Source of the DNA: Actinokineospora iranica
Lineage (GTDB): Bacteria; Actinomycetota; Actinomycetes; Mycobacteriales; Pseudonocardiaceae
Assembly (NCBI RefSeq): GCF_900101685.1
Contig: NZ_FMZZ01000015.1
Coordinates: 94,531-158,530, forward strand
DNA: 64,000 nt
Reading direction: 5' to 3'
The notes under the pieces: generated by a model
Database searches by the model: none
What the model was told of the DNA's origin: nothing
The model's input: only the letters and a program-made list of their open reading frames with translations
In this document: piece by piece, positions 52,414 to 61,824 of the stretch
How the letters are laid out: every line of letters starts with the position of its first letter
How positions within the stretch are numbered: the first letter of the stretch is position 1
Position numbers and translations under genes: made by a program

Positions 52414-52749
52414 TCAAGTGCCGCGCTGCACCCGCTCCGCAGGGACGCTCAGGGCGCGGAACGGCACGACTTGGTCGATGCAGCGAATCGTCGCTCGGCG
52501 GCCGTCGGCGTAGGGCAGGTCGAAGTCGCACACGCCGTACCAGCGCCCGTCGACATCTTGCAGCCTCCCGTGAAGCTGCCCGCGCACGACGCCGCTCATG
52601 CTCAGGCCCGACGCGGCGACGCGCCTCGGGGTGTTCGGGGGCCAGGAGAACAAGGTACCCAGGTCAACCAAGACCTCGGTGACGACCGGGTAGCGCCCGT
52701 GCAGGCCATCACCAGCGAACCGGGTCCACGGGGTGACAAGCACGATCAC
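52414..52749 (-). CDS. LexA-controlled hypothetical protein 2
   Basis: A 111-residue protein (VIVLVTPWTRFAGDGLHGRY, SGVVRGQLHGRLQDVDGRWY). It is a beta-rich fold without a recognised family. Its GTG start overlaps the stop of the upstream gene (GTGA), so both form a two-gene operon. Because the operon carries an SOS box it is probably induced by DNA damage. Confidence 0.6.
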   Translation of the reverse strand: MIVLVTPWTRFAGDGLHGRYPVVTEVLVDLGTLFSWPPNTPRRVAASGLSMSGVVRGQLHGRLQDVDGRWYGVCDFDLPYADGRRATIRCIDQVVPFRALSVPAERVQRGT

Positions 52750-53051
52750 TCCCCCGTAAGAGCCCAGCGGTACCGGCCGAGGTAGGGCGCATCGTCCAGC
52801 TCCGCCAGGGCCGGACACGGCCCGGGGATCGCCAGGAGCCATGCCGCGCCTCGTCCGGATGCCGGGTCGCACCGCGGGCAGGCCACCGTCAGGTGGCCAC
52901 CGGTGATGGTCACCGGGCTCTGCTCGGGGTCGAGCCAGTGCAATCCCTCCCGACACCTCGCCGGGACGACGGCGACCGTCCTGCCCGTCGCGGGGTCAAT
53001 CCGGCAGAACAACGCGCCGTCGAGTGCGGCGGCAGAAGGGGATGCGGTCAC
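52746..53051 (-). CDS. LexA-controlled hypothetical protein 1
   Basis: A 101-residue protein: VVPARCREGLHWLDPEQSPV, LTVACPRCDPASGRGAAWLL. It has a CxxC (CPRC) pair plus further Cys, so it may bind zinc. No family recognised. The start lies 22 bp downstream of a near-perfect LexA box, which would repress it until DNA damage. It is coupled to the next gene by GTGA. Confidence 0.6.
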   Translation of the reverse strand: MTASPSAAALDGALFCRIDPATGRTVAVVPARCREGLHWLDPEQSPVTITGGHLTVACPRCDPASGRGAAWLLAIPGPCPALAELDDAPYLGRYRWALTGE

Positions 53052-53072
53052 GAGGGCAACCTAACACGCCGA

Positions 53073-53087
53073 CGAACATATGTTCGA
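53073..53087 (-). promoter_or_regulatory. LexA SOS box
   Basis: CGAACATATGTTCGA matches the actinobacterial LexA consensus TCGAAC-N4-GTTCGA at 11 of the 12 fixed positions (first T is A), and contains a perfect 14-bp palindrome. It lies 22 bp upstream of the two-gene operon on the minus strand. Confidence 0.8.
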
Positions 53088-53710
53088 TCGACGCTGGCGG
53101 TGTCACACTGGCGCGACGGTTCATCCCGGCCGGGCGTTCGCATCGCTTGACTGGGACGAATGTCCACGCCCGCCGCCCACGACCGGACACGACGCGCGGG
53201 CGTTGGGAGGTCGTTCGCTGCGCCCGCCATTCTCAGCCAGCACGCCCACGGTGTGTTTCCTTTCGCCCGGTTCTCGACCGGTTGCCCCGACCGGGATGAA
53301 CTGGCCGTCCGTATGGGATGCGAGGTACCTGTCCGGTAGGCGCCGCGCCTTACGGCTGGCGCAGGTTCAGCGAGCACGTCCGGCACGCGAAGCATCCGGA
53401 GGAGCCGTCTTAGTTCCGCTCGTACAAACGCCGCAAGGGCGCCGGTGCTGGAGAAGCGATTCCTCACGCGACAGCGCCGCGAGGTCGCAGCGGTCTGCCG
53501 CGAAATCTCGCGGCAGTGCCGGATCCGCGGGCTGCGGGTTCCGTCGTGGGGCAACGGTGCTGCGGCGGATTGCGCAGTTGGACCTGGTGAAGGCGACGAC
53601 AGCACGAGACGGCCGGGATGCGGCCCGCGGTCCGATCCGAGTTGACGACAGGGTTTGACGACAGATTGAATCATCGACGGCGGCATTCGGCGACGAAGGG
53701 CGGCGCGGTC
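53088..53710. other. non-coding or decayed stretch
   Basis: About 620 bases with no gene I can support on either strand. The open frames have mixed codon use and no family-like content. Probably an eroded insertion. Confidence 0.3.
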
Positions 53711-54631
53711 GTGGCGGAGCTGGTCTACACGCGGGTGTCCACCGACGAGCAGAGCACCCAGCGGCAAACCCCACCTGCTCGCCGAGGCAGGGCTCATCGC
53801 GGACGTGGACGGCGTGCGGCTGTTCTCCGACCCGGCAACTTCGTCGAAGATCCCGGCGCTGGAGCGCGCTAGCTTCCGCGAGCTGGCCAGCTATGCGCGG
53901 CCCGGCGACCAGCTGACGGTCTCGGAGCTGTACCGGCTCTGCCGCGACCTCGCCGACATCCTCGCGGTCCGGGAAAGGTGCCAACGTCATGAGGTGAAGC
54001 TGCGGGTGTTGTCCGGGGCGTTGTCGGGCATCGTCGACTTGGTCGCCACCGACGTGACCATCACCATGCTGGTCAACGCCCTGGTTTCGGTCGGGCGGTT
54101 CCAGCGCGACCTGCAAACGAACTCACCCGCGACGGCCAGGCCGTCGCCTGGGCAGGCGGCGCGCAGTCCGGCCGCCGCCCCCGCCTGGCCCAACTCGCCG
54201 CCACCGAGGAGGTTCGGCAGTCCTTCCGTAACGGCGCCAGCATCGCCGCCCTGGCCCGCGAGCATGGAGTCAGCCGGGTTGCCATCCGCACCGCTGTGGC
54301 CGATCTGCTGCCCAACCAACCCGGCTGGCCCGCCGTCGTCGCCGTAACGGAGTCGCAACCGGTGCGCGTGGAGATCCCCGGCGAGGTCGCGCACCACCTG
54401 ACCGAACACGCAGACCTCGGCGATGCTGAACGGTACGCGCTGCGCCAGGGCCGGACCGTGCGTCGTGGCCAGGGCTACAGCTTGCACGTCACCGCGGTGC
54501 CCGACGTGCACAAGGCGCTGGTGATCGCGGCGACCGGGCCCAACACCGACAAGGCATCCTCGGCAGAGCGCAAGGTGTGCCGGATCTACACGGACCGGCT
54601 GAACAATGCGGTGTCTGCAGTACCAGCTTGA
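53711..54631 (+). pseudogene. serine recombinase with two frameshifts
   Basis: Starts VAELVYTRVSTDEQSTQRQ, the resolvase catalytic Ser motif. A frameshift near 53770 leads into HLLAEAGLIADVDGVRLFSD and the resolvase core with LVATDVTITMLVNALVSVGR. A second shift near 54120 continues with SGRRPRLAQLAATEEVRQSF, a HTH segment (GASIAALAREHGVSRVAIRT), and a further ~110 residues. The three parts are in frames 2, 0 and 2 modulo 3. Intact ancestors would be invertases or transposon resolvases. Confidence 0.75.
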
Positions 54632-54638
54632 GTGATTC

Positions 54639-54661
54639 TATGATCGGCTAGGGGAGGAGGG
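54639..54661 (+). promoter_or_regulatory. candidate promoter and ribosome site of the STAND NTPase
   Basis: TATGAT at 54639-54644 is a good -10 hexamer. It is followed by GGGGAGGAGGGG just before the GTG start at 54666. No clear -35 is visible. Confidence 0.4.
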
Positions 54662-54665
54662 GCTC

Positions 54666-56834
54666 GTGGACCACGAGAGGAGCACGCCACCCGGCAGGGT
54701 TGTCAACGCCGCCGCTGGCAGCGCAGACCAGGTTCTACAGGTCGGCCACGTTGCCGGTGACGTTCACGTCCACGGCGATCCCGCGCCGAGCCTTCCACCA
54801 CCCCGGCAGCTGCCGAGGGAGGTCACACACTTCACCGGCCGTGCCGCCGAGTTGAGCAAACTCGATGCCTTGCTGGGCAACGCCGGATCGGCGCGGTCGT
54901 CAACGGTGGTGATTTCCGCGATCGCCGGTGCACCGGGAATCGGAAAAACCTCACTGGCGGTGCACTGGTCCCACCAAGTACGAGAACGCTTCCCTGATGG
55001 ACAGTTGTATGTCAACCTCCGCGGCTACGACGCCAGCCCGCCGCTGAGCGCCGACCACGTGCTGGACGCGTTCCTCCGTGCCCTCGGGCTGCCTGCCGGG
55101 CGAATCCCCCAGGACACCGATGCCAAGGCCAGCGTCTACCGCTCCTTCCTTGCCGAGCGCCGGATGTTGGTGCTTCTGGACAACGCTGCCACACCCGACC
55201 AGATTCGCCCCCTGCTGCCCAACGAACCTGGCTGCCTAGTCCTGGTCACCAGCCGCAGCCGCCTATCCGGCCTCGTCGCCCGCGACGGTGCCCACCGGAT
55301 CAGCCTCGACCTCCTCGCCCCCGACGAGGCGAGCTCACTGCTGCGAGACATCGTCGGGCAGGATCGGACCGATCGCGAGCCGAAGGCAGTCGACGAGCTG
55401 GCTCGTCGCTGCGCCTACCTGCCGCTGGCGCTGCGGATCACCGCTGAACGCCTCGCGGCCAGGCCACGCAGCACTGTCGCCGAGCTGGTGCACGAACTGG
55501 CTGACGAACGCCAGCGGCTGGACGTCCTCGCCGCCGCCGACGACGACGAGTGCACGGCGGTGCGCACCGTGTTTTCCTGGTCTTATCACTCACTTCCCCG
55601 TGACACCGCGCGGATGTTCCGACAACTGGGCCTGCACCCAGGCCCCACGATAAGCCTCGACGCCGCAACCGCGCTCACCGGCAGCACCACCACCGTCACC
55701 CGGCGGCTGCTGGACAACCTCGTCGCCGTGCATCTGCTCGCCGAGACCGAGTCGCGCCGCTACCAATTCCACGACCTGCTCCGGGACTACGCCGCCGAAC
55801 AGGCCCTGCTTGACGAGCCCGACGCCCAGTGCGGCCTCGCCGTGCAACGGCTGTTCGAGTGGTACCTGCACACTGCGCATGCCGCGCTGTTCGCCTACTA
55901 CCCCCTAAACCCCGAGCTCCCCATTGACTCCCCACCAGCAACCTGTCGTGCTCTGGAATTCACCGGTCTTGATCATGCACGCCGCTGGTTGAGCACCGAG
56001 TACCCCAACCTGGTGGCCCTCATTCGCCGCGCCCCGAATCTCAGCCAACACACCGCGTGCTGGCAGCTGACCATCGCCATCGGCACCTACATGATGCAAG
56101 AGCTGCCTGTCGCCGATCGGATCGACGTTCACCGACACGGCCTCGCCGCAGCCCAGCACACCGGCCACCAACTTGGCCAGGCGTGGGCCTACCTCAATCT
56201 CGGGTCTGCCTCGCGGGACGCCCACCACTACGACGACGCCATTGAATATGGCCAACGCGTATTGGCGATTTCAAGATCGATCGATGCCAAGTTTATGGAA
56301 GGAGCCGCGCTGGGAAACCTCGCCCGTTGTTTCAACGACCTCCGAAGGTACACGAAAGCAGCAGAGCTCGGCAACCAGTCGTTGAGTATCTACCGGAAGA
56401 TAGGCAATCTACGGAACGTAGGTTTAAGTCTTATCCAACTTGGAGAATCCGAACATGGGTTGGGTCAGCTAGAACAAGCCAACGCCCACATCCAGCAGGG
56501 CTTAGACATCGTCACCGCGCTCAAAGGCACGACGCTTCAAGCCCTCGCCCTCCGGTGTCAAGCGAAGATCTTCCACGCACAAGGACAGCGCGACCTGGCT
56601 ATCCAGAGCCTCAACCGCGCCGCACTGTTGAGCAAATCAGTACGCGATGATCGCCGTTACGGAGATGCGCTCAACCAACTCGGCGAGCTCTACAACGACA
56701 TCGGCGAACCAGACCAATCCCGCAACGCTTGGCGTGAAGCTATCGCCGTTTTGGCTTACCTCGACCCGCCTCAAGCCGACCGGATTCGCATACAGCTGAA
56801 CAGTTTCGAAAACGGCAATATAAATGATTCATGA
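54666..56834 (+). CDS. STAND NTPase (NB-ARC) with TPR repeats and RHIM-like N-terminal motif
   Basis: A 722-residue signal-transduction ATPase. Residues 12-36 read VVNAAAGSADQVLQVGHVAG then DVHVH, with N-x3-GSA-x2-V-L-Q-V-G, a RHIM/amyloid-like core LQVG. The NB-ARC domain runs ~55-330: Walker A AGAPGIGKTS at 88-95, Walker B RRMLVLLDNAATP, sensor-type VLVTSRSRLSGL, and CAYLPLALRI (GxP-like). A winged-helix segment follows, then TPR repeats from about 480 to the end (for example YDDAIEYGQRVLAISRSIDA). Relatives include AfsR-type regulators and NLR-like immune sensors. It lacks a SARP domain, so the N-terminal motif is probably the signalling part. GTG start. Confidence 0.82.
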   Translation: MDHERSTPPGRVVNAAAGSADQVLQVGHVAGDVHVHGDPAPSLPPPRQLPREVTHFTGRAAELSKLDALLGNAGSARSSTVVISAIAGAPGIGKTSLAVHWSHQVRERFPDGQLYVNLRGYDASPPLSADHVLDAFLRALGLPAGRIPQDTDAKASVYRSFLAERRMLVLLDNAATPDQIRPLLPNEPGCLVLVTSRSRLSGLVARDGAHRISLDLLAPDEASSLLRDIVGQDRTDREPKAVDELARRCAYLPLALRITAERLAARPRSTVAELVHELADERQRLDVLAAADDDECTAVRTVFSWSYHSLPRDTARMFRQLGLHPGPTISLDAATALTGSTTTVTRRLLDNLVAVHLLAETESRRYQFHDLLRDYAAEQALLDEPDAQCGLAVQRLFEWYLHTAHAALFAYYPLNPELPIDSPPATCRALEFTGLDHARRWLSTEYPNLVALIRRAPNLSQHTACWQLTIAIGTYMMQELPVADRIDVHRHGLAAAQHTGHQLGQAWAYLNLGSASRDAHHYDDAIEYGQRVLAISRSIDAKFMEGAALGNLARCFNDLRRYTKAAELGNQSLSIYRKIGNLRNVGLSLIQLGESEHGLGQLEQANAHIQQGLDIVTALKGTTLQALALRCQAKIFHAQGQRDLAIQSLNRAALLSKSVRDDRRYGDALNQLGELYNDIGEPDQSRNAWREAIAVLAYLDPPQADRIRIQLNSFENGNINDS

Positions 56835-57053
56835 TCATTTGAGCTGTTTGGCGCACGGGACTTTGAGTATCTGCGCAGGCGACTTCGACACGTCGTCTGG
56901 GTATCTCCCATCTTCGGAAGTCGACAGAGGCTGTTCCGGGTGGTCGGACGGCTTGTTGCGCGTCGACCGACCGCCCGGAACGGGCGCTTGCGGCGTAGCG
57001 GATCTGCTATTTTCCGCGACTGGTGTCGAGCCGGGGCATGAGTTCACTGTTGG

Positions 57054-57251
57054 TCATCCCCGGGCGGACCACACCCGGGTGACCAGGGGTTGCCCGGACA
57101 GGTCAGCGATCGTCCACTCGGCATGGGTCTCGTGCTCGATCAACACCAATCGCCGGTCCAAGGCTCCAGTCACCACGACCTTCCGATTACTGGTGCACGC
57201 GCGCACCGCGTCCAGCACCCGTTCGGGCTCTGCGAGCTGAGTGCGCCACAC
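57054..57251 (-). CDS. short hypothetical ORF, possibly a remnant
   Basis: A 65-codon frame from GTG: VWRTQLAEPERVLDAVRACT and VVVTGALDRRLVLIEHETHA, ending TRVWSARG. The sequence looks protein-like with regular codon bias, but no ribosome site is clear and no family is recognised. It could be the C-terminal part of an eroded gene. Confidence 0.3.
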   Translation of the reverse strand: MWRTQLAEPERVLDAVRACTSNRKVVVTGALDRRLVLIEHETHAEWTIADLSGQPLVTRVWSARG

Positions 57252-57289
57252 GCTTGCGCGCGGCGGCACTTCGCCGTCGCGTGGGTGAT

Positions 57290-57800
57290 CGCCTAGATGA
57301 ACAGGTCGCGTGGGGCCACACGCACGTCCCGCATCAGCAACCTCTCTGCTGAGAGTCGGCGCCGGCCGTGCTCGTCGTGGTCGGGGGGCGTCGTCGCGGC
57401 TAGCGCGGTGCGGACTCGCACGTAGGCGTGGTCGCTCAGCGCAGCTGGGGGATGCGTCAGGGAGTAGTCGAGGAGCCGCAACGGGAGCGGGCGGGAGCAC
57501 AGGATGCGGTCGATGCGCAGTCCGGACCCGGACTCCGGGTTCGTGGTCGGGGTCGGGTCGTCTGCGAGCCGGCCGAGGTCGCGGTAGCCGTAGACCTCCA
57601 GGAGCAGGTCCATGGCGTCGGTGTCGTGCACCCAGCGGCCGTTGGCGAGCTGCTTGCCCTTCTGAGCGAGCTTGTGCGCCTGCCCGCGGTCGCGACAAAA
57701 ACCGCTCCCAGTCCACGCTGTGGTGGTGTTCTCGTTCCCACCGGCTGCTGGAGCTGAAGTCACCGAGCGCGATGGTCTTCTTCGCCGCGTAGGGGGCCGG
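57290..57800 (-). pseudogene. decayed endonuclease/exonuclease/phosphatase (EEP) gene
   Basis: One frame carries KKTIALGDFSSSSRWEREHH, matching the EEP GDFN core with the metal-binding Asp/Asn region. A second frame continues with GQAHKLAQKGKQLANGRWVH, LRIDRILCSRPL and the ALSDHAYVRV motif with the catalytic SDH. The break lies near an AAAAA run at ~57700. Its 5' end runs into a truncated asparaginase gene, so a deletion joined two genes. Confidence 0.6.
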
Positions 57801-57817
57801 GCGTTGCGCGGGCCGCT

Positions 57818-58317
57818 GGTGGAGTGGTTTTGCGAACGCGGGCGGCGGCGTGGATCTCGTCGGCGAACACGACCAGCGCACCCAGGTCACGGGCGGTGGC
57901 GCCGGCGGCGGTCTGGACGGCTGCCAGCAGGTTGGCCGGATCGTCGGCTCCCGCGAGCGTGGGATTGCGCATGGCCCCGGTCACCACGACCGGTTCCGAA
58001 CACGCATGAAGGAGGCCGAGCAGGAACGCGGTCTCCTCGATGGTGTCGGTGCCCTGGGTAATCACGACGCCATCGGCACCATCCGTGAACCGCTGCCGCA
58101 CCGCCTCGGCCAAGGCGTACACGTCCTCGAACGACAGCGACGCCCCCGGGCACGCGCCGAAAGTCCTCGACCTCGACCTCGACCTCGATGCCCGTCTCAG
58201 CCAACCCGGGAACGCGGCCACCAGGTCCTCGGCCGACAACGCGGGCACCACGCCCCCGGAGGGGGACGATGTCATGGCGATGGCGCCACCGAGACCGAAC
58301 ACAACGACACGAGACAC
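57818..58317 (-). pseudogene. truncated, frameshifted asparaginase
   Basis: VSRVVVFGLGGAIAMTSSPS at the start corresponds to the GGTIA motif with the catalytic Thr lost (GGAIA). The middle is out of frame: EVEVEDFRRVPG lies in another frame. ITQGTDTIEETAFLL and VVVTGAMRNPTLAGADDPAN are intact asparaginase motifs. The second half of the enzyme is missing where EEP-like sequence begins. The GTG at 58317 has AAGGA upstream. Confidence 0.65.
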
Positions 58318-58525
58318 GAGCAGTCCTTCTGCGGGCGTCGTCGTCCAACGGGCTTCTTCAAGGTTCGACACCGCCCACAAGAGCCCGAGGGTGAGGTCGT
58401 CGAGCGCATGAGCGCGGGTCATCAACTCCCGCTGTCGAGCGAGCACAGGCCCGAATCGACGCCGTGGTGCCACACCGCCGGAACAATCGACTCCGACGCG
58501 GACCGCCCCGGGGAAGGAGCGCCTC

Positions 58526-59839
58526 ATGCCACCTGACCGCTCGGACGACCGCGCTCACGACGAAGCACCGGCCGCTCGAACCGGGTATCTGAGACTCGCT
58601 GACCAGACGGTCGCCACCGCCGCCGTGCGGCAGGCACCCGACCGCTACACCCGCCTGTTCGAGGCCGCGCGCAACCAGGTCGGTCACGCTCGCTGCCTCT
58701 GTCGAATCGACGAGGTCGTGAGACTGGTGATCCGCTGCCGATCCGGCCGCTACCACCTCGCCAATTGGCCCTCCGGCGGGCACCAACACGCACCCGACTG
58801 CCCCTGGTTCCGCGCCGCATCGTCGCTGTCGGGCCGCAGTGCCTACGCCGACGCCATCGCCGACGACGACGACGGCACCTCGATCCGCCTGTCCAGCCCA
58901 CTGGTCATCCGAGGCGCCTCCGCCGGCGGTGCCACCACCACCGGAAGGGGAAGCACCGGACGAGAGCCCACCGCGGCACGCGGGGCTGTCGGTCTTCTCG
59001 GCCTAGTGCACTACCTCTGGGAAGCCGCTCGCTTGAACGTGTGGTCACCCCAGGCAGGTCGCCGCCACTGGCCCGACTGCCACGACCTGCTTCGAGAACA
59101 GGCCCGCGACTGCCGAATCAACCACCTCCCCCTGGCCGGCACGCTGTGGATCGTTCCGCCCTTCCGCCCCGCCGACGCCCACCGCATCAACACCGCCTGG
59201 GAGAGGTACTTCGCCCGACTGGCCGTCACCGGCACCTCCCGCCGTCGGAGCCTGCTGCTCGGCGAGATCCGCGCCCTTGAACCCACCACCCACAGCATCC
59301 GAGTCAAGCTCGCCCACCAACGCACCCCGCTGTACGCCCCCAAGGCGCTCGTGGACCGCGTTCGCCGCTCCTACCCGGCAGCGTTCACCGCCCAAGCCGC
59401 GCAAACGAACCGCCGCCGGGTTCTGCTGGGCCTGATCGAACACAGCCCGCGCGGGCACGCCGTGCTCGTCGACTTCGCCGCGATGCTCACCACCGCCACC
59501 TACCTGCCCGCCGACTCCAGCCACGAGGCCGACATGGCCGACGCGCTGACCGCCGCCGCACGCACCTTCCTCAAACCGTTGCGCTACGACCGGAACAGCC
59601 AAGTCTTTCCCGACTTCGTCCTGGTCGACGACGAACCGGAAACCTACGTCGAGGTGTGGGGAGTCCTGGGCCGGGAAAGCTACGAGAGCCGCAAACGCGC
59701 CAAGCAGACCTTCTACCGCACCTCCGGAAAATCGCTGATCGAATGGGATGTGCGCACACCTATCCCCGACCTCACCCGCCAACCGCCCAATGGCACGCCG
59801 TGCCGTCCAACTCAATCCACCGCCATCCCAGCGCGGTAG
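58526..59839 (+). CDS. DUF1173-like protein
   Basis: A 437-residue protein with the DUF1173 layout: early cysteines in ARCLCRIDEVVRLVIRCRSG and GHQHAPDCPWFRAASSLSG, a central helical part with VHYLWEAARLNVWSPQAGRR, and a C-terminal FPDFVLVDDEPETYVEVWGV with RKRAKQTFYR resembling a restriction-type nuclease fold (D...E-x-W). DUF1173 genes are usually found on plasmids and conjugative elements. Function unknown; a nuclease role is my inference from the last motif. Confidence 0.65.
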   Translation: MPPDRSDDRAHDEAPAARTGYLRLADQTVATAAVRQAPDRYTRLFEAARNQVGHARCLCRIDEVVRLVIRCRSGRYHLANWPSGGHQHAPDCPWFRAASSLSGRSAYADAIADDDDGTSIRLSSPLVIRGASAGGATTTGRGSTGREPTAARGAVGLLGLVHYLWEAARLNVWSPQAGRRHWPDCHDLLREQARDCRINHLPLAGTLWIVPPFRPADAHRINTAWERYFARLAVTGTSRRRSLLLGEIRALEPTTHSIRVKLAHQRTPLYAPKALVDRVRRSYPAAFTAQAAQTNRRRVLLGLIEHSPRGHAVLVDFAAMLTTATYLPADSSHEADMADALTAAARTFLKPLRYDRNSQVFPDFVLVDDEPETYVEVWGVLGRESYESRKRAKQTFYRTSGKSLIEWDVRTPIPDLTRQPPNGTPCRPTQSTAIPAR

Positions 59840-60214
59840 CCGCTGCTCGGCTGACACGAGGCCAGGGTCACTGGGTTGAGACTTGCGATGAGCAGTCCTC
59901 GGCGAGGGCGGCGGAGGAACGAGTCTTCGGCGAGTCCCGCGGGCACGGTGGCCAGGAGGCGACCGTCGTCCACGGCTGGATACGCCTTTGCCGCGATGGC
60001 AGTCCCGGCGAAGAACCTTCCGGCAGGGGCATGGACGGAGAACTCGTTGTCCAAGTCCGGACCTTTCCTGGACTTACGAATTTGCTCGTTTCGGGCGGGT
60101 TGAGAGAGTCGGATCGCCGAGAGGGCGATCATCCTGTCGGAACACGTCACTGGCATCAGGGCCTTGGAGCACAATGCGTGCTGGACGCTTGGCTATCCAC
60201 GCGGAGGAGTCGCT
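59840..60214. other. intergenic stretch
   Basis: About 375 bases with no supportable gene between the DUF1173 gene and the next + strand gene. The promoter of the latter must lie in it. I see no repeat or clear regulatory site. Confidence 0.3.
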
Positions 60215-61045
60215 ATGGTAGGGCAGGGCAGAAGGAGCCGTTGGCTTGGCGTCGCGGTGAGTGTCGTGGCGTTGACCGCGGCGGTCGCGCATCTGGTCTG
60301 GCCGAACATCAAGATCGACACGATTACTGTGTTGCTCCTGGTTGTGGCACTGTTGCCCTGGTTGGGCGACTTGTTGGACAGCATCGAGCTTCCTGGTGGA
60401 TGGAAAGTCCAGTACCGCGCTTTGGAAGAGCGACAGGAGTCGGTGGAGCGGGCTGCCGCCGAGGCCGATGCCCTGGCTGTCGAGGCCACGAGCACAGCGC
60501 AGGCAGCCTTCGGCGCAGCGCAGATCATCGACCCGTCCGCGGCTCCGGCGACGATGGACACGGTTCGGCTGTTGGCCGAGGAGTACCACCGGCTGCGGTC
60601 CCAACCTCGGACACGGACTCGTACTCCGGAACTGGACCGGTTGTTCGGAGCAATGGTCGCGATCGTGCCCAAGGTGCCGGGCTTCGATCCAGGCGAGGCG
60701 CTTCGAGGCGAGGACGCGGGAATCCGCCTGGCCGGTTATGCCTTCCTGTATGGCAGGCCCGATTCGTCCCGCTTGGCCGAGGTCGTGGACGCTCTCGCGC
60801 GTGAGCAGACCGCGTTCAACCAGTACTGGGCCATTCGGACCGTGGCGGCGCTCCTGGAGCGTGCCGACCTGTCTGCCGTCCCGGACTCCGTCACCACACA
60901 GTTGCGAGAGCTGATGGATCGTCTGCCGCCTGACACGTCCCGACATGTTCAGCTCGCCGAGTTGATGCAGGCCCGCCAAGACGCTCTGCTCAATCCCGCC
61001 CCTCCGCGTGATGGCAGGTTCGGAGTTGGGAAGGACACCTGCTGA
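60215..61045 (+). CDS. two-helix membrane protein of unknown function
   Basis: A 276-residue protein. Two N-terminal membrane helices, WLGVAVSVVALTAAVAHLVW and DTITVLLLVVALLPWLGDLL, are followed by a long cytosolic helical domain with a coiled coil (LEERQESVERAAAEADALAV) and a soluble C-terminal region containing LAGYAFLYGRPDSSRLAEVV. GGAGGAG five bases before the ATG. No family recognised. The layout (two membrane helices plus sensor-like domain) is like some effectors of immune NTPases, but this is only contextual. Confidence 0.6.
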   Translation: MVGQGRRSRWLGVAVSVVALTAAVAHLVWPNIKIDTITVLLLVVALLPWLGDLLDSIELPGGWKVQYRALEERQESVERAAAEADALAVEATSTAQAAFGAAQIIDPSAAPATMDTVRLLAEEYHRLRSQPRTRTRTPELDRLFGAMVAIVPKVPGFDPGEALRGEDAGIRLAGYAFLYGRPDSSRLAEVVDALAREQTAFNQYWAIRTVAALLERADLSAVPDSVTTQLRELMDRLPPDTSRHVQLAELMQARQDALLNPAPPRDGRFGVGKDTC

Positions 61046-61824
61046 CAACCGTTTCGCGAGACGGTCATGTCAACGGGAAGCTGGTGACCACCGGCATACC
61101 GAGGTTGCCAGGGCCGTTGCGATGGTTGCGTTCCTCGCTGCGGTTGAGGCTGGTTAGTTCTCCTTGGCCTTTGTGAGGCTGACATGGAGTCCTTGGACTT
61201 CGCCGCCCCAACCGTTGGCACGTGCTTCGGCGATCCGATCGGTGATGTTGCGAATGATCTCGATGAGGCACGGGCGCTGCTTCGGTGAGACCCGAAGCAT
61301 GGGGCACCTGATGCAACTGTGTTCGTGCTGGCAACTGGCACCGTAGGGACGTCCGCAGTCTCCCAACGCGACCTTGCGTTCATGGAAGTTTCTCTGCACT
61401 TGTCAAGTTGATCACGCGTGATGCTGGCGGAGGCAGGTGTGCTGCCGTGGTTCGTGCGCAGTTCGGGCACTCAGACCGACAGCAACATCCGCTCATGCCG
61501 ATGGTCGCTCACTCATGCCCATGAGCGAGCGCATGCGACGCTCGTGGGACTTCACCTAAAGACTGGCATAACAAGAAAAACTTGTTGCCCTCGACCAGCA
61601 ACACCGCGAGCCCATCTCTGCTTGGTAGGCCCAAACGTCGAGGGCAGCTGTCGACGCAGACCTCGATGTCACCGTGCAGGCGGCATTACAGCATCGACGC
61701 CCCTCCTGCATGCTGGAACCAATGCGCCGTTTGAGAGAATCGTATTGCGCGCCTGTAACGGTGCCTGTGCGTGATCACGATGAGACCATCAGGCCAACGC
61801 CCGCCTAGCCGCCTGAGGTGCCGA
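61046..61824. other. decayed region holding an integrase fragment
   Basis: About 780 bases. Apart from the integrase tail remnant listed separately, nothing is supportable. The 61500-61750 part is less GC-rich than its surroundings. Confidence 0.3.
61154..61415 (-). pseudogene. C-terminal fragment of a zinc-tailed tyrosine integrase
   Basis: The frame carries FHERKVALGDCGRPYGASCQ, HEHSCIRCPMLRVSPKQRPC and IEIIRNITDRIAEARANGWG, ending in a helical tail. This Cys/His-rich end is the known tail of a large actinobacterial tyrosine integrase/transposon recombinase family; the catalytic domain is absent. Upstream codons are out of frame (DQLDKCRETSMN lies in another frame). Confidence 0.6.

Noticed and set aside
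53048..53797. 249-codon minus-strand gene
   Set aside because: It crosses the LexA box and the serine recombinase start, has irregular codon use and no family-like content.
59812..60174. 120-codon minus-strand ORF in the gap after the DUF1173 gene
   Set aside because: No ribosome site, no recognisable family and weak codon bias; not enough support to call a gene.
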